NCBI RefSeq assembly: GCF_013385425.1
Contig: NZ_JACAQA010000013.1
Coordinates: forward strand, 39,456 to 103,455
Direction of reading: 5' to 3'
DNA length: 64,000 nt
From: Pseudomonas gingeri
GTDB taxonomy: Bacteria; Pseudomonadota; Gammaproteobacteria; Pseudomonadales; Pseudomonadaceae
Of the stretch, positions 54,509-62,629 are shown one piece after another. How positions within the stretch are numbered: the stretch's first letter is position 1; every line of letters begins with the position of its first letter. The notes beneath the pieces were generated by a model, which did not search any database, was not told the origin of the DNA, and was given only the letters and a program-made list of their open reading frames with translations. The position numbers were made by a program, and so were the translations under genes.

Positions 54509-55315
54509 TCAGTGCACATTGACTACATGGGCTTCGGTGCCACGAATAACGGTTATAGCCCCACCGCCACCGCCGCTACGGTGCACCACGCGCCTTGGCG
54601 CCGTTTCGCTGGCCATTGCCACGGCCTGCACAACAGGCGCGACGGTCGCGGGCTTTTTCTCGCTGTTCAGCGGATTGCGCAGGGCCAGTTGCAACTTGCC
54701 TTCGGTCTGCGCCGTGACCAGGGCCTCCGCCTCGGCGGCGGTCATTTCCAGTGTCACTGCACGCACCACCACCGGCTGTGTCTTATCGGTGCCCGCGGTC
54801 TGATCCACCGCCAACACCCTCAAGTTCTCGAGGATGGTTCTGGATACGGCATTGTTGCCGTTGCCATCGGCGTGTTTGGTGGCCAGCACATCGACCCGGT
54901 TACCAGGCAACAGGAACCCGCCGACGCCGACCACATCGTCCACCCGTACCGAAATGGCACGTTTGTCGGGTGCAATCAGCGAGGCCAAGGTGCTGCCCCC
55001 CAGGTGTTCGCTCAAGCGTGCACCGCGTACGATGTCCCCGCGCAGAATGTCGAACGTGGCGATCTTGCCCACGGCTTTGTCGCTGGAATCGAAGGCATCG
55101 TCCGGGATCGTATCCATAGGCATGCGGACGGTCGTGACCTGCTGGGCCTCGACCATCTGCCCGAAAGGAATCTCGACCGTGGCGACCACCACGCTGCGCA
55201 GGTGATCATCCGGGCTGGCATTGAGCCGTGCGCTCAGCCAGGAGTTGGCCATCCAGGCGGCGCCCAGGCCCATGACCAGGGAAACACCAATCAGGGTTGC
55301 GGTACGAGAGCTCAT
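54509..55315 (-). CDS. rcpC: RcpC / CpaB-type pilus assembly protein
   Basis: A 268-residue protein with an N-terminal membrane anchor, then a SAF domain (VATVEIPFGQMVEAQQVTTVRMP) and the CpaB/RcpC core (KRAISVRVDDVVGVGGFLLPGNRVDVLAT, LENLRVLAVDQT). It works with the secretin in the periplasm, perhaps in peptidoglycan binding or secretin gating. The tail has a Gly-rich GGGGGAITVIRG stretch. In this locus it is on the opposite strand to rcpA, 60 bases upstream of the tadG-like gene. Confidence 0.9.
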   Translation of the reverse strand: MSSRTATLIGVSLVMGLGAAWMANSWLSARLNASPDDHLRSVVVATVEIPFGQMVEAQQVTTVRMPMDTIPDDAFDSSDKAVGKIATFDILRGDIVRGARLSEHLGGSTLASLIAPDKRAISVRVDDVVGVGGFLLPGNRVDVLATKHADGNGNNAVSRTILENLRVLAVDQTAGTDKTQPVVVRAVTLEMTAAEAEALVTAQTEGKLQLALRNPLNSEKKPATVAPVVQAVAMASETAPRRVVHRSGGGGGAITVIRGTEAHVVNVH

Positions 55316-55330
55316 ATCGGTATCTCCTAC

Positions 55331-56659
55331 TCAAAGAAAGTCGAGCTGGACGAAGTAGTTGCGCCAGGCCCATTCCAGTTCCTGCGGCGACAGTGGCCCG
55401 GAACCGCCCTGGTAACGCTGACGATCGAGCGCCATGCTCAGGAGATCACGGGGATGGCAAGGCACCAGGGGCATGCCTTCAACGGCGTAAAGTTTCTGCA
55501 GGGCATAGCGCACCAGCGTCGGGTCATAGCGAATGCCCAGGCGCTCGGACTCCTGTTGCCAGATCCGTTCGTACTCATCGGGCTTCAGGTAACCGAATTG
55601 CAGCTTGTAGCCAATCCGCCGCAAGAAGGCCTCGTCGGCCAACTCCAGGGGATTGAGGTTGGTTGAGAACACCAGAATCAGATCGAACGGCAGCTCGCAA
55701 TGCCGGCCGCCGCCGAGGTTGAGGAAGTCGCGCTTTTCCTCCATCGGGACGATCCAGCGATTCAACAGTTCGGCGGGAGCCATGCGCTGGCGGCCCATGT
55801 CATCGATGATGAACAGGCCATTGCTGGCCTTGAGCTGCAAGGCGGCCTGGTACTGACGGGTGAAGGGGTCATAACGCACGTCCAGCTGTTCCATGCTCAA
55901 CTCACCGCCGGTGATGACGATCGGGCGTTTGCAGCAAAGCAGGCGACGGTCGATCCCTTCGTTGAGCATCAGATTGTTCTGTTGACCGTGATCATCCAGG
56001 CGCTGATGCACCTGAGGGTCATAAATCTCGATCACCGACTCATTGATCACGATGGCCTGGGGCACCCAGATGGCCTCGTCAAACAGGCGAATCAAGCGAC
56101 TGCTGACATAGGTCTTGCCGGTACCCGCCGGACCATAAATCATGATCGCGCGCCCGGAGTTCAGCGCCACGCCCAGTTGATCAAGCATCCCCTCGGAGAG
56201 CACCATACCGCTCAGCGCCGTGTGCATATCGTGAGCATTGATATGTCCGTGGTGAATGGTCTGCACCTTGAGCAGGGAGCGGTAGGTACTCACCGGGAAC
56301 GGTGCCGCACCGATATAGCCGCTACGCGACAGGGCATCGCGGGCAGCACCACGACCGCGTTCAGTCAAGCCATAACGCAGCGATTGCCCGCCCGTTTGTG
56401 CGCCGAACTGACCCAGCACCTCGACCCGCCCATCCTTGCGTAAAAACGTCAGGACCTCTTCCATGACCGCACCGGTCAGCGCCAGGCGTTCTACCAGCCG
56501 CGACATGTCCAGCACGCCGGCGTCGTACAAGTGCTTGCACACCAACTCGCCGAGAAAACTATCCGTCAGGCCCGTCTCGCTGATAGAGCACGGCTGGGGG
56601 GCCAGTCGCTGCACCGCTTCTCGCTCACTGTGGCAGGCATCACTCTCGACGACGTGCAT
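55331..56659 (-). CDS. Winged-helix AAA ATPase inside the tad locus
   Basis: A 442-residue AAA+ protein. The first 120 residues look like a winged-helix or zinc-less DNA-binding-like region (LVERLALTGAVMEEVLTFLRKDGRVEVLGQ...YGLTERGR). Walker A is GPAGTGKTYVSS at about 172-183, Walker B LFIIDDMGRQRM near 275, sensor-like FSTNLNPLELADEAFLRRIGYKLQFGYL near 340. It is not TadA. It sits between rcpC and fppA, 2 bases after the fppA stop, with GGGAGG 7 bases upstream of its ATG. This is an uncommon component of Flp loci; a MoxR-like or transcription-related role is possible but unproven. Confidence 0.8.
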   Translation of the reverse strand: MHVVESDACHSEREAVQRLAPQPCSISETGLTDSFLGELVCKHLYDAGVLDMSRLVERLALTGAVMEEVLTFLRKDGRVEVLGQFGAQTGGQSLRYGLTERGRGAARDALSRSGYIGAAPFPVSTYRSLLKVQTIHHGHINAHDMHTALSGMVLSEGMLDQLGVALNSGRAIMIYGPAGTGKTYVSSRLIRLFDEAIWVPQAIVINESVIEIYDPQVHQRLDDHGQQNNLMLNEGIDRRLLCCKRPIVITGGELSMEQLDVRYDPFTRQYQAALQLKASNGLFIIDDMGRQRMAPAELLNRWIVPMEEKRDFLNLGGGRHCELPFDLILVFSTNLNPLELADEAFLRRIGYKLQFGYLKPDEYERIWQQESERLGIRYDPTLVRYALQKLYAVEGMPLVPCHPRDLLSMALDRQRYQGGSGPLSPQELEWAWRNYFVQLDFL

Positions 56660-56661
56660 GA

Positions 56662-57192
56662 CTAACCTCCCAACCCATTGGCAAAGAGTTGCCAATGGAC
56701 GGTGTTTAACGTACCGAGCAAAATGGCAATCGAATAAGGGAACGGCTTGCCGGCCACTTCATCTGAAGTCGGCGCCAGGTAGGCCTGCGCCCTCAGAATC
56801 AGCCAATAGCGCCCCAGGGTCTTAAACAATTGACCGCGAACCAGCACTATCAGCAAACCGCACACGCCACCGGCGATCAGGCTGAATAGCGCGGCCCATA
56901 TCGCGTAATGGAAGGGTAAAAAACCGCCAACCACAGCCATCAATTTGACATCACCGGCAGCCATGCCACCGAGCGCGTACATGGGCAGGAACAGCGCAAA
57001 ACAGATCAAGATGCCTAACAGGCTGCCGCCCAATCCGCTTACACCTCCTGCATACATCTGACCGACCAATCCCAAGGCAAGTCCCAACAGGACCAAGGTA
57101 TTGGGAATACGGTGGTGCAGCAGATCGCTCACCACCGCCACGCCCAACAGTCCTATCAGCAAAACAGTCGAAACCAGCATTTCCGTGGACAT
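56662..57192 (-). CDS. fppA: FppA / TadV-type Flp prepilin peptidase (A24)
   Basis: A 176-residue inner-membrane aspartic peptidase with about six hydrophobic helices. The two catalytic aspartates are Asp23 (VSDLLHHRIPN) and Asp81 (GGMAAGDVKLMAVVGGF), matching the FppA/TadV/CpaA pattern without the methylase domain. It removes the leader of Flp and TadE-like pseudopilins. It lies 28 bases downstream of the second flp and directly before the AAA ATPase gene. Confidence 0.93.
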   Translation of the reverse strand: MSTEMLVSTVLLIGLLGVAVVSDLLHHRIPNTLVLLGLALGLVGQMYAGGVSGLGGSLLGILICFALFLPMYALGGMAAGDVKLMAVVGGFLPFHYAIWAALFSLIAGGVCGLLIVLVRGQLFKTLGRYWLILRAQAYLAPTSDEVAGKPFPYSIAILLGTLNTVHWQLFANGLGG

Positions 57193-57220
57193 GGGGCTTC
57201 TCCCTGCAAGGGATTAATCG

Positions 57221-57415
57221 TCAGCACGCAACGTTGTTATTGACGATTTGGCACAGTGCCGTGATCTTGGCACTGACACTGCCGCCCAGTAGTGTGAAGG
57301 CGACAGCCACAGCGACCGTAATCAATCCACCCGCCACCGCATATTCCACAATGGTCAGGCCATCTTCATCTTTGGCGAACTTGCGTAGCGAAGTTCCTAT
57401 TGTTTGCAGCATCAT
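57221..57415 (-). CDS. flp: Flp major pilin subunit, copy 2
   Basis: A 64-residue Flp prepilin. A short leader (MMLQTIGTSLRKFAKDEDG) precedes the cleavage site G/LTIVEY, with the Flp-type EY at +5/+6, then a hydrophobic helix (AVAGGLITVAVAVAFTLLGG) and a short C-terminal tail with Cys near both ends of the last ten residues (ALCQIVNNNVAC). It is processed by FppA and polymerises into the Flp pilus. It is a tandem paralogue of the next upstream gene. Confidence 0.95.
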   Translation of the reverse strand: MMLQTIGTSLRKFAKDEDGLTIVEYAVAGGLITVAVAVAFTLLGGSVSAKITALCQIVNNNVAC

Positions 57416-57573
57416 GTTTCTCTCCCACTCCAGCGGTAAAACCGCTTAGAACATACGTTGGTAGAGGTCGAGCGAAGTCCATTGAGAAAGTTGCCCGGCA
57501 GCCTCATCAGCAAGGATAAAAAACAGCTGCCTGTTCCATGGGCATCGCCGTGTCACCCAACGGCAATTGCCTA

Positions 57574-57765
57574 TCAGCAGGCCGCACCTTTGACCGCTGC
57601 GCACAGCGCCGTGATTTGGGTATTCACCGCGCCCCCCAACTTCACGAATATGGCTGCGACAGCCACTGTGATTAACCCACCGGCCACCGCGTATTCGACG
57701 ATGGTCAGGCCGTTTTCATCTTTGGCGAACTTCATTACCGAAGTTTTGATTGTTTGCAGAGTCAT
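57574..57765 (-). CDS. flp: Flp major pilin subunit, copy 1
   Basis: A 63-residue Flp prepilin from ATG 57765 with GAGG 8 bases upstream. Leader MTLQTIKTSVMKFAKDENG, cleavage before LTIVEY, helix AVAGGLITVAVAAIFVKLGG and tail ALCAAVKGAAC. Closely similar to the second copy except for the last third. It is the first gene of the minus-strand pilus block; 158 bases separate it from the second flp. Two flp copies suggest gene dosage or a mixed filament. Confidence 0.95.
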   Translation of the reverse strand: MTLQTIKTSVMKFAKDENGLTIVEYAVAGGLITVAVAAIFVKLGGAVNTQITALCAAVKGAAC

Positions 57766-58179
57766 TTTGTACACCTCATTTCGATAGTTGCTCTTCCGGG
57801 GAAAGCAGCTCTTTTTGCACTGCTTGTGGCTACCTTAGTCAGGGCAACACCAAGAGGGTTAGGAGGATTTTGCGTATCGCTAGGACTTTTTTGCGGACAT
57901 GGCCAACAAGCGGGTTATTGGCCCCTGGGGAAGGAAAAGCAAAGGTTGAAACGAGGCGTGACTCGCCAATAGCACGCCCTTCATTCACAAGAGACGAACG
58001 GCTAATCCTGGGTGCAACGCCAACAGGCCAATAAACAACTGCCCGGTCCTGACCACCAGGCAAGATATGGATCGTATAGAACTAAAATAAGATCTCCTTA
58101 GCAGGATTTAGTCTGAAAAATGATATCAAATTGACAATACTACTCAGTGGATGGCGGCACGCACCTCAGAGCCCAGCAC
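57766..58179. other. 414-base divergent regulatory region between flp and araC-type gene
   Basis: No gene-like sequence on either strand. It must hold the flp promoter and that of the regulator. A TTGACA occurs at 58131-58136 but I see no properly spaced -10 element. Composition falls to A/T-rich near 58080-58140. Confidence 0.6.
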
Positions 58180-59049
58180 ATGACGTCTAACGTGACCAGG
58201 AAACCATCACTACTGTGGTTCGATCGGACCCACGATCACTCCACAAGCGAGCTCATCACGCAGTTTGAGCACGCCTGCGACTGCAAACTGGCGAAAGAGT
58301 CGGTGTTCTCCAGCCAGATGCAGGCCGACATGATCTGCATCCATTTCGATCGCCCGGACACACCGGGCCTGAGGATGTTGCTGGAGACCAAACGCAGCGC
58401 CCCCACCATCCCCATCACCATGTTCACCGTGCAGCACTCCGAAGAGCTGGCTGTATGGGCCATGCGTTCCTGTGTCTGGGAATACCTGGTGTTGCCCCTT
58501 TCAGTCTCCGAGAGGAATCGCTACCTGGCGGCTGTAGCCCAGCTCCACAAGCTGCGTCGTCATGTCAAAGACCAGCGCAAGACACCGCAGATCGACCATT
58601 CCCCGACCCTGCCGGGCAGTATCCGGATGACCCCGGGCCACCAGAAACACCAGGCGCTCAGCAATGTACTGCTGTATATCGACCAGCATTTCCGGGACAG
58701 TATCGACCAGAAGGAACTGGCCCAGCGCTGCGGCATGACCGCCTTTCGCTTCAGCCGCCTGTTCAAGGAAGCCTACGGGCTCGGCTTCACGGATTACATC
58801 TTGAACAAGCGCATGAACTTCGCCAAGGAACTGCTCGACAACAGCCAGATGCCCATTACCAGCATCGGCTATGAAGCCGGCTTCAAGGATCCGTCCTACT
58901 TCGCCCGCGCCTTCAAGCAGTTCGCCAACTGTACGCCCAGCGAATACCGCCTGATGCGCCAGCGTGAAGTGCCTGTAGTCGCGCAACCGATACAGGACAC
59001 TGCGACCATTGAAATGCTCGATAACCTGGTTCAGAGCCTCGGTGGCTGA
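58180..59049 (+). CDS. AraC-family regulator with degenerate receiver-like N-terminus
   Basis: A 289-residue protein. Residues about 9-120 fold like a response-regulator receiver (SLLWFDRT, DMICIHFDRPDTPGLRML, MFTVQHSEELAVWAMRSCVWEYLVLPL). The position of the phosphorylatable Asp appears to hold His55 and the conserved KP lysine is missing, so it is probably phosphorylation-independent. The C-terminal AraC HTH pair is at about 163-260 (LAQRCGMTAFRFSRLFKEAYGLGFTDYILNKRM...ITSIGYEAGFKDPSYFARAFKQFANCTPSEYR). It is divergent from flp, so it is the best candidate regulator of the pilus locus. A GTG 11 codons upstream is an alternative start. Confidence 0.88.
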   Translation: MTSNVTRKPSLLWFDRTHDHSTSELITQFEHACDCKLAKESVFSSQMQADMICIHFDRPDTPGLRMLLETKRSAPTIPITMFTVQHSEELAVWAMRSCVWEYLVLPLSVSERNRYLAAVAQLHKLRRHVKDQRKTPQIDHSPTLPGSIRMTPGHQKHQALSNVLLYIDQHFRDSIDQKELAQRCGMTAFRFSRLFKEAYGLGFTDYILNKRMNFAKELLDNSQMPITSIGYEAGFKDPSYFARAFKQFANCTPSEYRLMRQREVPVVAQPIQDTATIEMLDNLVQSLGG

Positions 59050-59226
59050 AACGTTTGCGATTCCCGCGCACTGGCGAGGCCCTAGCGAATGGATAACCTC
59101 GAGGCAGGACCGGAACCCGCCGCGGTTCACTACACGGGCGGGTCATTCAGTCAGTCGGCGGCATGGGCTGAGCGAGGCGTGGGTTGGCTGGCGGGATAAA
59201 CCGGTCCCCCACTCCACCTTGCTCCG

Positions 59227-60855
59227 TCAAACCTTGAAATGGCTGACCATCATCTGCAACTGGTTGCCCAAGCGGGCCAGCTCGACGCTGGAGGCGGCGG
59301 TTTCGTCGCTGGCGGCGGCGGTCTGCTCGGAAATGTCGCGGACGTTGATGATGCTACGGCTGATCTCATCGGCCACGGTGCTTTGTTGCTCGGCGGCGGC
59401 GGCGATCTGCTGGTTCATCGACTGGATGTCAGACACTGTGCGGGTGATATTTCCCAGTGAGACACCGGCCTTGCGCGTCAGCGCAACGCTGTTATCGGTC
59501 AGGCTACGGCTGTTGCTCATGACGTTGGCCACCTGCTGGGTACCGCTCTGCAAGCCGGCGACCAGGCCTTCGATTTCCTCGGTAGACTTCTGGGTGCGCT
59601 GGGCCAGGCTGCGAACTTCGTCGGCGACCACGGCAAAACCACGACCGGCCTCACCGGCACGGGCGGCTTCGATGGCGGCATTGAGCGCCAACAGGTTGGT
59701 CTGCTCGGCCACGGCCGACAGTTCCTCGGCGGCACTGGCGATCTGCGTGACACCATCGCGAATACCGCTGATCAGGTTGCGCAGGGTCTCGCCCATGAGC
59801 TGGATGCCTTGTTGCAGCGTGCCCAGTTCATCACGGCGAGTGACCACCTGGTTGTGAGTGAGGTCGCCACCGGCAATGCGCTCGACGACGCCGAGGGTTT
59901 CGCGGATCGGTCGGGTAATCTGGCGGGTGATGATGACCGCGGCCAGGATGCCGAACAGCAAGCTCAACAGGGTGCTGCCCAATTGCATCATGCGCGTCTG
60001 GCTGACCTCGCTATCGCGGCTGTCCACCTGCCCCTGGTAGAGGGCCTCGCTGCGAGCCGATATCTCCACCACTTGGTCGGCCAGTTCCTTGCCCGTCTGG
60101 GTAACGACATCATTGGCCGTTTTGTAGCCCAGAAAGGCGGTTCGGTAATTGCCCAGGGCGGTTTCCAGCTGGCGCAATGCATCCGGCAGGGGCGAGCCGA
60201 AATGTTCGCCAAGCTGTTTCAGGCTGCCAATGGCTCCATTTAATTGGTTGATGGCCTTCTGCTCGGTATCCGCGTTAGCCCCGGCAATGTAACCGCGTAC
60301 TTCGAAACGGCTGAGCAGGAACTGCTCCCTGGTCTGGGCGACGGCCTGGAAGCGTTCGATACGCTCTGCGTCGCCTGGAGGCATTTGCAGCACGCTACTA
60401 CTGACCGCATCGATCAGCTTCAAGGCCGCCGCGCCGTTATCGCTGAAGGTTTGTCGGGCACTGTTGCGGGCGCGATAGGCGTCATGCATTTTATTCAGCG
60501 ACTGCTGGAATTTGCCGATAATGACCGCCTGTTCTCCAAGCAGTTTCACAAAATCCGGGTTCTTGAACGTCTGGGTCAGTTTTTGATCCTGGGTGCTGAA
60601 TGCGTCCAGGGCGGACTGCACGTTCTGGGACGCTGCTTCATCGCCATTGCTCAGCATGTACTGCAGGCGAGCCACGCGCACCTTGTTCAGCAAGGTATTT
60701 AACAAGGTGATATCGCCCATCCGATCACTGCGCCAGATCAACTTGTCCAGGCTGGTCCAGCTGGTCAGGGCAAGGACAGTGGTCAGTGCCAGTACCAGGC
60801 CGAAGCCCAGGGCCAGCTTGAGGTTGACGCTGATATTGCCGAACCATTTGTTCAT
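59227..60855 (-). CDS. Methyl-accepting chemotaxis protein with internally shortened signalling domain
   Basis: A 542-residue chemoreceptor. N-terminal membrane helix (about 10-30), a long helical periplasmic domain of the HBM (McpS-like) type to about 285, second membrane helix (LGSTLLSLLFGILAAVIITRQI), HAMP (about 300-355) and the MCP signalling hairpin. The tip EQTNLLALNAAIEAARAGEAGRGFAVVADEVR is intact. The sequence jumps from AAEELSAV directly to AEQTNLLALN, which in related receptors are separated by almost 100 residues of the descending helix. The protein is correspondingly about 98 shorter than the usual 640. An in-frame deletion between the similar ELSAVTEQT and VAEQTN repeats fits. 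The receptor may be inactive, because its N- and C-helices no longer match. Confidence 0.85.
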   Translation of the reverse strand: MNKWFGNISVNLKLALGFGLVLALTTVLALTSWTSLDKLIWRSDRMGDITLLNTLLNKVRVARLQYMLSNGDEAASQNVQSALDAFSTQDQKLTQTFKNPDFVKLLGEQAVIIGKFQQSLNKMHDAYRARNSARQTFSDNGAAALKLIDAVSSSVLQMPPGDAERIERFQAVAQTREQFLLSRFEVRGYIAGANADTEQKAINQLNGAIGSLKQLGEHFGSPLPDALRQLETALGNYRTAFLGYKTANDVVTQTGKELADQVVEISARSEALYQGQVDSRDSEVSQTRMMQLGSTLLSLLFGILAAVIITRQITRPIRETLGVVERIAGGDLTHNQVVTRRDELGTLQQGIQLMGETLRNLISGIRDGVTQIASAAEELSAVAEQTNLLALNAAIEAARAGEAGRGFAVVADEVRSLAQRTQKSTEEIEGLVAGLQSGTQQVANVMSNSRSLTDNSVALTRKAGVSLGNITRTVSDIQSMNQQIAAAAEQQSTVADEISRSIINVRDISEQTAAASDETAASSVELARLGNQLQMMVSHFKV

Positions 60856-61565
60856 TCAATCCTCCACAATGCATGCGGTTTTTGGTTTTCGGGGCAACAG
60901 GGAGCTGTCCCCGGGGACCACCGGTGATCTTTCCATGGCAGGTACAGGCGCGATATGGCTTCGAAGGAACGTTTTTATTGGTTTTTTCTCGATGTTATCC
61001 ACAGCTGTTTGATGGCAATAAGAGCAGCCGTTACTTTCCTCAACATATCCATACGGATGGAATGGCTGAGGCGAGTTATTCGAGGTTCTCGGAAACCACT
61101 CTTGGATAGATCGAGATCAAGGCAAGCCCCGCTGGGATAAGGACTTTTGCTCAGGATACTCAGAACCGGAGCCGGATGATAGCGCTAGGCCACTATCACC
61201 GAAAAGGTTTCACGCGAATCAGGGATCCCGGAGTCAGTCAGCGAGTCCGCCGGTTGGCTACAGGCCATTGCGCTCCTGCAACTCCCCTCGTCCAGCATAT
61301 GGCATGGCACATCCCTGGCATCGCTGCTGACCAGCGGAGAGTGCGTGGTGAGAATTTTACAGGCTCGTCCATGAGTGGACCTGCACTTGTTGATCCGTCC
61401 GCCAATTAAAACAACGCCTTTTCTTACAAAATCCAGCGCTATTTCCCCTTTCCCAGCTATCCGTTCGGCGTTAGGGTTCATTCATCACTGTACATTCAGC
61501 GATACAGGATTGGCGTCCTGTGAATACGAGGCGGCTCCAGTTAATAACTACTCGGACACCTCAAC
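60856..61565. other. 710-base region without recognisable genes
   Basis: Several short frames cross it but none has protein-like composition together with a ribosome site. Just upstream of the BRO-type gene there is a short perfect inverted repeat ACAGGA-6-TCCTGT (61504-61521), possibly an operator. Lower-GC stretches and the phage-like neighbour suggest it is a recombination-prone border. Confidence 0.6.
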
Positions 61566-62033
61566 ATGAACGAACACTTCGAAACCACGCGCTTCCCTCG
61601 TCATAATCGTTTTATCCATGCCCTGATGCTGGAATCACAAGCCTGGTTCAGCCTGACTGACCTTGGTCGCCTGATGGGCCGTCCACTGGACGAGCGTCTG
61701 GCTCGCAAGCTCGACAGCGATCAGCGCCGCATGCTCTGGCTGAACTACCATGGAAAAATCCAGGAAACCCTGATGGTCAGTGAGTCGGGCGTCTACGCCT
61801 TGATGGTTCACCATCACATCCCGGAAAACCAGAGTCTGCGGCAATGGCTGACACATGAAGTCATTCCTGCATTGAGAAATATCCAGACAAGCATCCCCAA
61901 TCAAGGTCCTAGCCTTAGTTCGCTACACTGGGCAGGTCATGCGGTCAGTCTGCTGCATTGGCAGAACGAGGCGTGGGTCAGGTGGCGAGATATGCCAGGG
62001 CTAATACAGCCGACGGAAAGAATGCCGCTCTAG
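61566..62033 (+). CDS. BRO-N-type phage antirepressor-like protein
   Basis: A 155-residue protein with a BRO N-terminal domain: WFSLTDLGRLMGRPLDERLARKLDSDQ, then ETLMVSESGVYALMVHHHIPENQSLRQWLTHEVIPALRN, the hallmark ending of this DNA-binding family. BRO domains occur in phage antirepressors and in prophage remnants. The C-terminal extension (RWRDMPGLI) is short, so no second domain is present. It lies alone between a gene-poor stretch and a toxin-antitoxin remnant, suggesting a phage-derived island. Confidence 0.8.
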   Translation: MNEHFETTRFPRHNRFIHALMLESQAWFSLTDLGRLMGRPLDERLARKLDSDQRRMLWLNYHGKIQETLMVSESGVYALMVHHHIPENQSLRQWLTHEVIPALRNIQTSIPNQGPSLSSLHWAGHAVSLLHWQNEAWVRWRDMPGLIQPTERMPL

Positions 62034-62046
62034 TTGAAACTGGTAA

Positions 62047-62084
62047 TAAGCCGCATCACCGAAGAGAAACGATGATGCGGCTTA
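62047..62084. terminator. 12-bp perfect hairpin after the BRO-type gene
   Basis: Arms 62047-62058 and 62073-62084 (TAAGCCGCATCA and its reverse complement) with a 14-base loop, 13 bases after the BRO stop codon. No T-tract is present, so termination strength is uncertain. Confidence 0.6.
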
Positions 62085-62100
62085 CTTCAAAAACAATCCT

Positions 62101-62190
62101 CTCTGGCGTGATGACTTGACTGCATTGCATAAGGCGGGCGTGATCGACAAACAGTCAGTCGACATCGTCATTACGATGCAAAAAAAATGA
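62101..62190 (+). pseudogene. Possible 3' remnant of an unknown gene
   Basis: The frame LWRDDLTALHKAGVIDKQSV...ITMQKK ending at the TGA 62188-62190 has protein-like character but lacks any start; upstream it runs through the BRO terminator. It may be the tail of a lost gene of the toxin-antitoxin/phage island. Could also be chance. Confidence 0.25.
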
Positions 62191-62223
62191 CAAAACAGCG
62201 GTGACTGCTGCAAGGAAATGCCA

Positions 62224-62430
62224 ATGGCAATCAAAAGCGACATCTTCGGCTGCGTTGAGCTGAGTGATAACGACGCTACGCGTTTTGTTCAGCACATGCG
62301 TGAAGACAAGCCCAATGCACAAGCCAAAGCCTCGTATGCACGCGGCCGTACTCTCATCAGCCAGGTCTCAGACAGGCTTGGACATTATTCGCGACGGACT
62401 GCTAGCGCACCTCCCCGACAAGATGGCTGA
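62224..62430 (+). CDS. Small unknown protein ahead of the antitoxin
   Basis: A 68-residue protein. MAIKSDIFGCVELSDNDA...RTLISQV looks like a compact conserved small protein, but the last 20 residues (RRTASAPPRQDG) look like out-of-frame reading, so its tail may be broken. AAGGA lies 7 bases before the ATG at 62224 (an ATG at 62218 is too close to it). It overlaps the ATG of the antitoxin by 8 bases. Function unknown. Confidence 0.55.
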   Translation: MAIKSDIFGCVELSDNDATRFVQHMREDKPNAQAKASYARGRTLISQVSDRLGHYSRRTASAPPRQDG

Positions 62431-62629
62431 CACCCTCGCCAACCAGGCAAAAGCGACTGGTCGTAGTAAATCTGCCATTGCCATCGACGCCCTACGCGAC
62501 TACCTAGCTCGTAAAACGTGGCAAATCGCCGAGATTCAGCGTGCTGTAGAAGAAGCTGATATGAGCGACTTCGCCACGGATGAGGAAGTGGAAGCCACCT
62601 TCAGGAAGTGGGGTGCCGACGCGCGTTGA
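62423..62629 (+). CDS. Ribbon-helix-helix antitoxin (ParD/RelB-like)
   Basis: A 68-residue RHH antitoxin. TLANQAKATGRSKSAIAIDALRDYLARKTWQIAEIQRAVEEADMSDFATDEEVEATFRKW carries the RHH DNA-binding pattern and the C-terminal toxin-wrapping tail with FATDEEV, typical of antitoxins paired with RelE/ParE. The upstream in-frame LLAHLPDKMADTL looks like normal antitoxin N-terminus, so the real start may be further upstream and damaged; only ATG 62423 is certain. The partner toxin gene is broken. Confidence 0.75.
   Translation: MADTLANQAKATGRSKSAIAIDALRDYLARKTWQIAEIQRAVEEADMSDFATDEEVEATFRKWGADAR

Noticed and set aside
54512..55666. 384-codon plus-strand frame across rcpC and the AAA ATPase gene
   Set aside because: Antisense to rcpC and the AAA ATPase, with no motif or ribosome site; codon-bias shadow.
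58131..58136. TTGACA as the -35 of the AraC-type gene
   Set aside because: No acceptable -10 element lies 16-18 bases downstream.
61483..61505. CTGTACATTCAGCGATACAG as a LexA box
   Set aside because: The CTGT and ACAG are 12 bases apart, not the 8 expected of a LexA site in gamma-proteobacteria.
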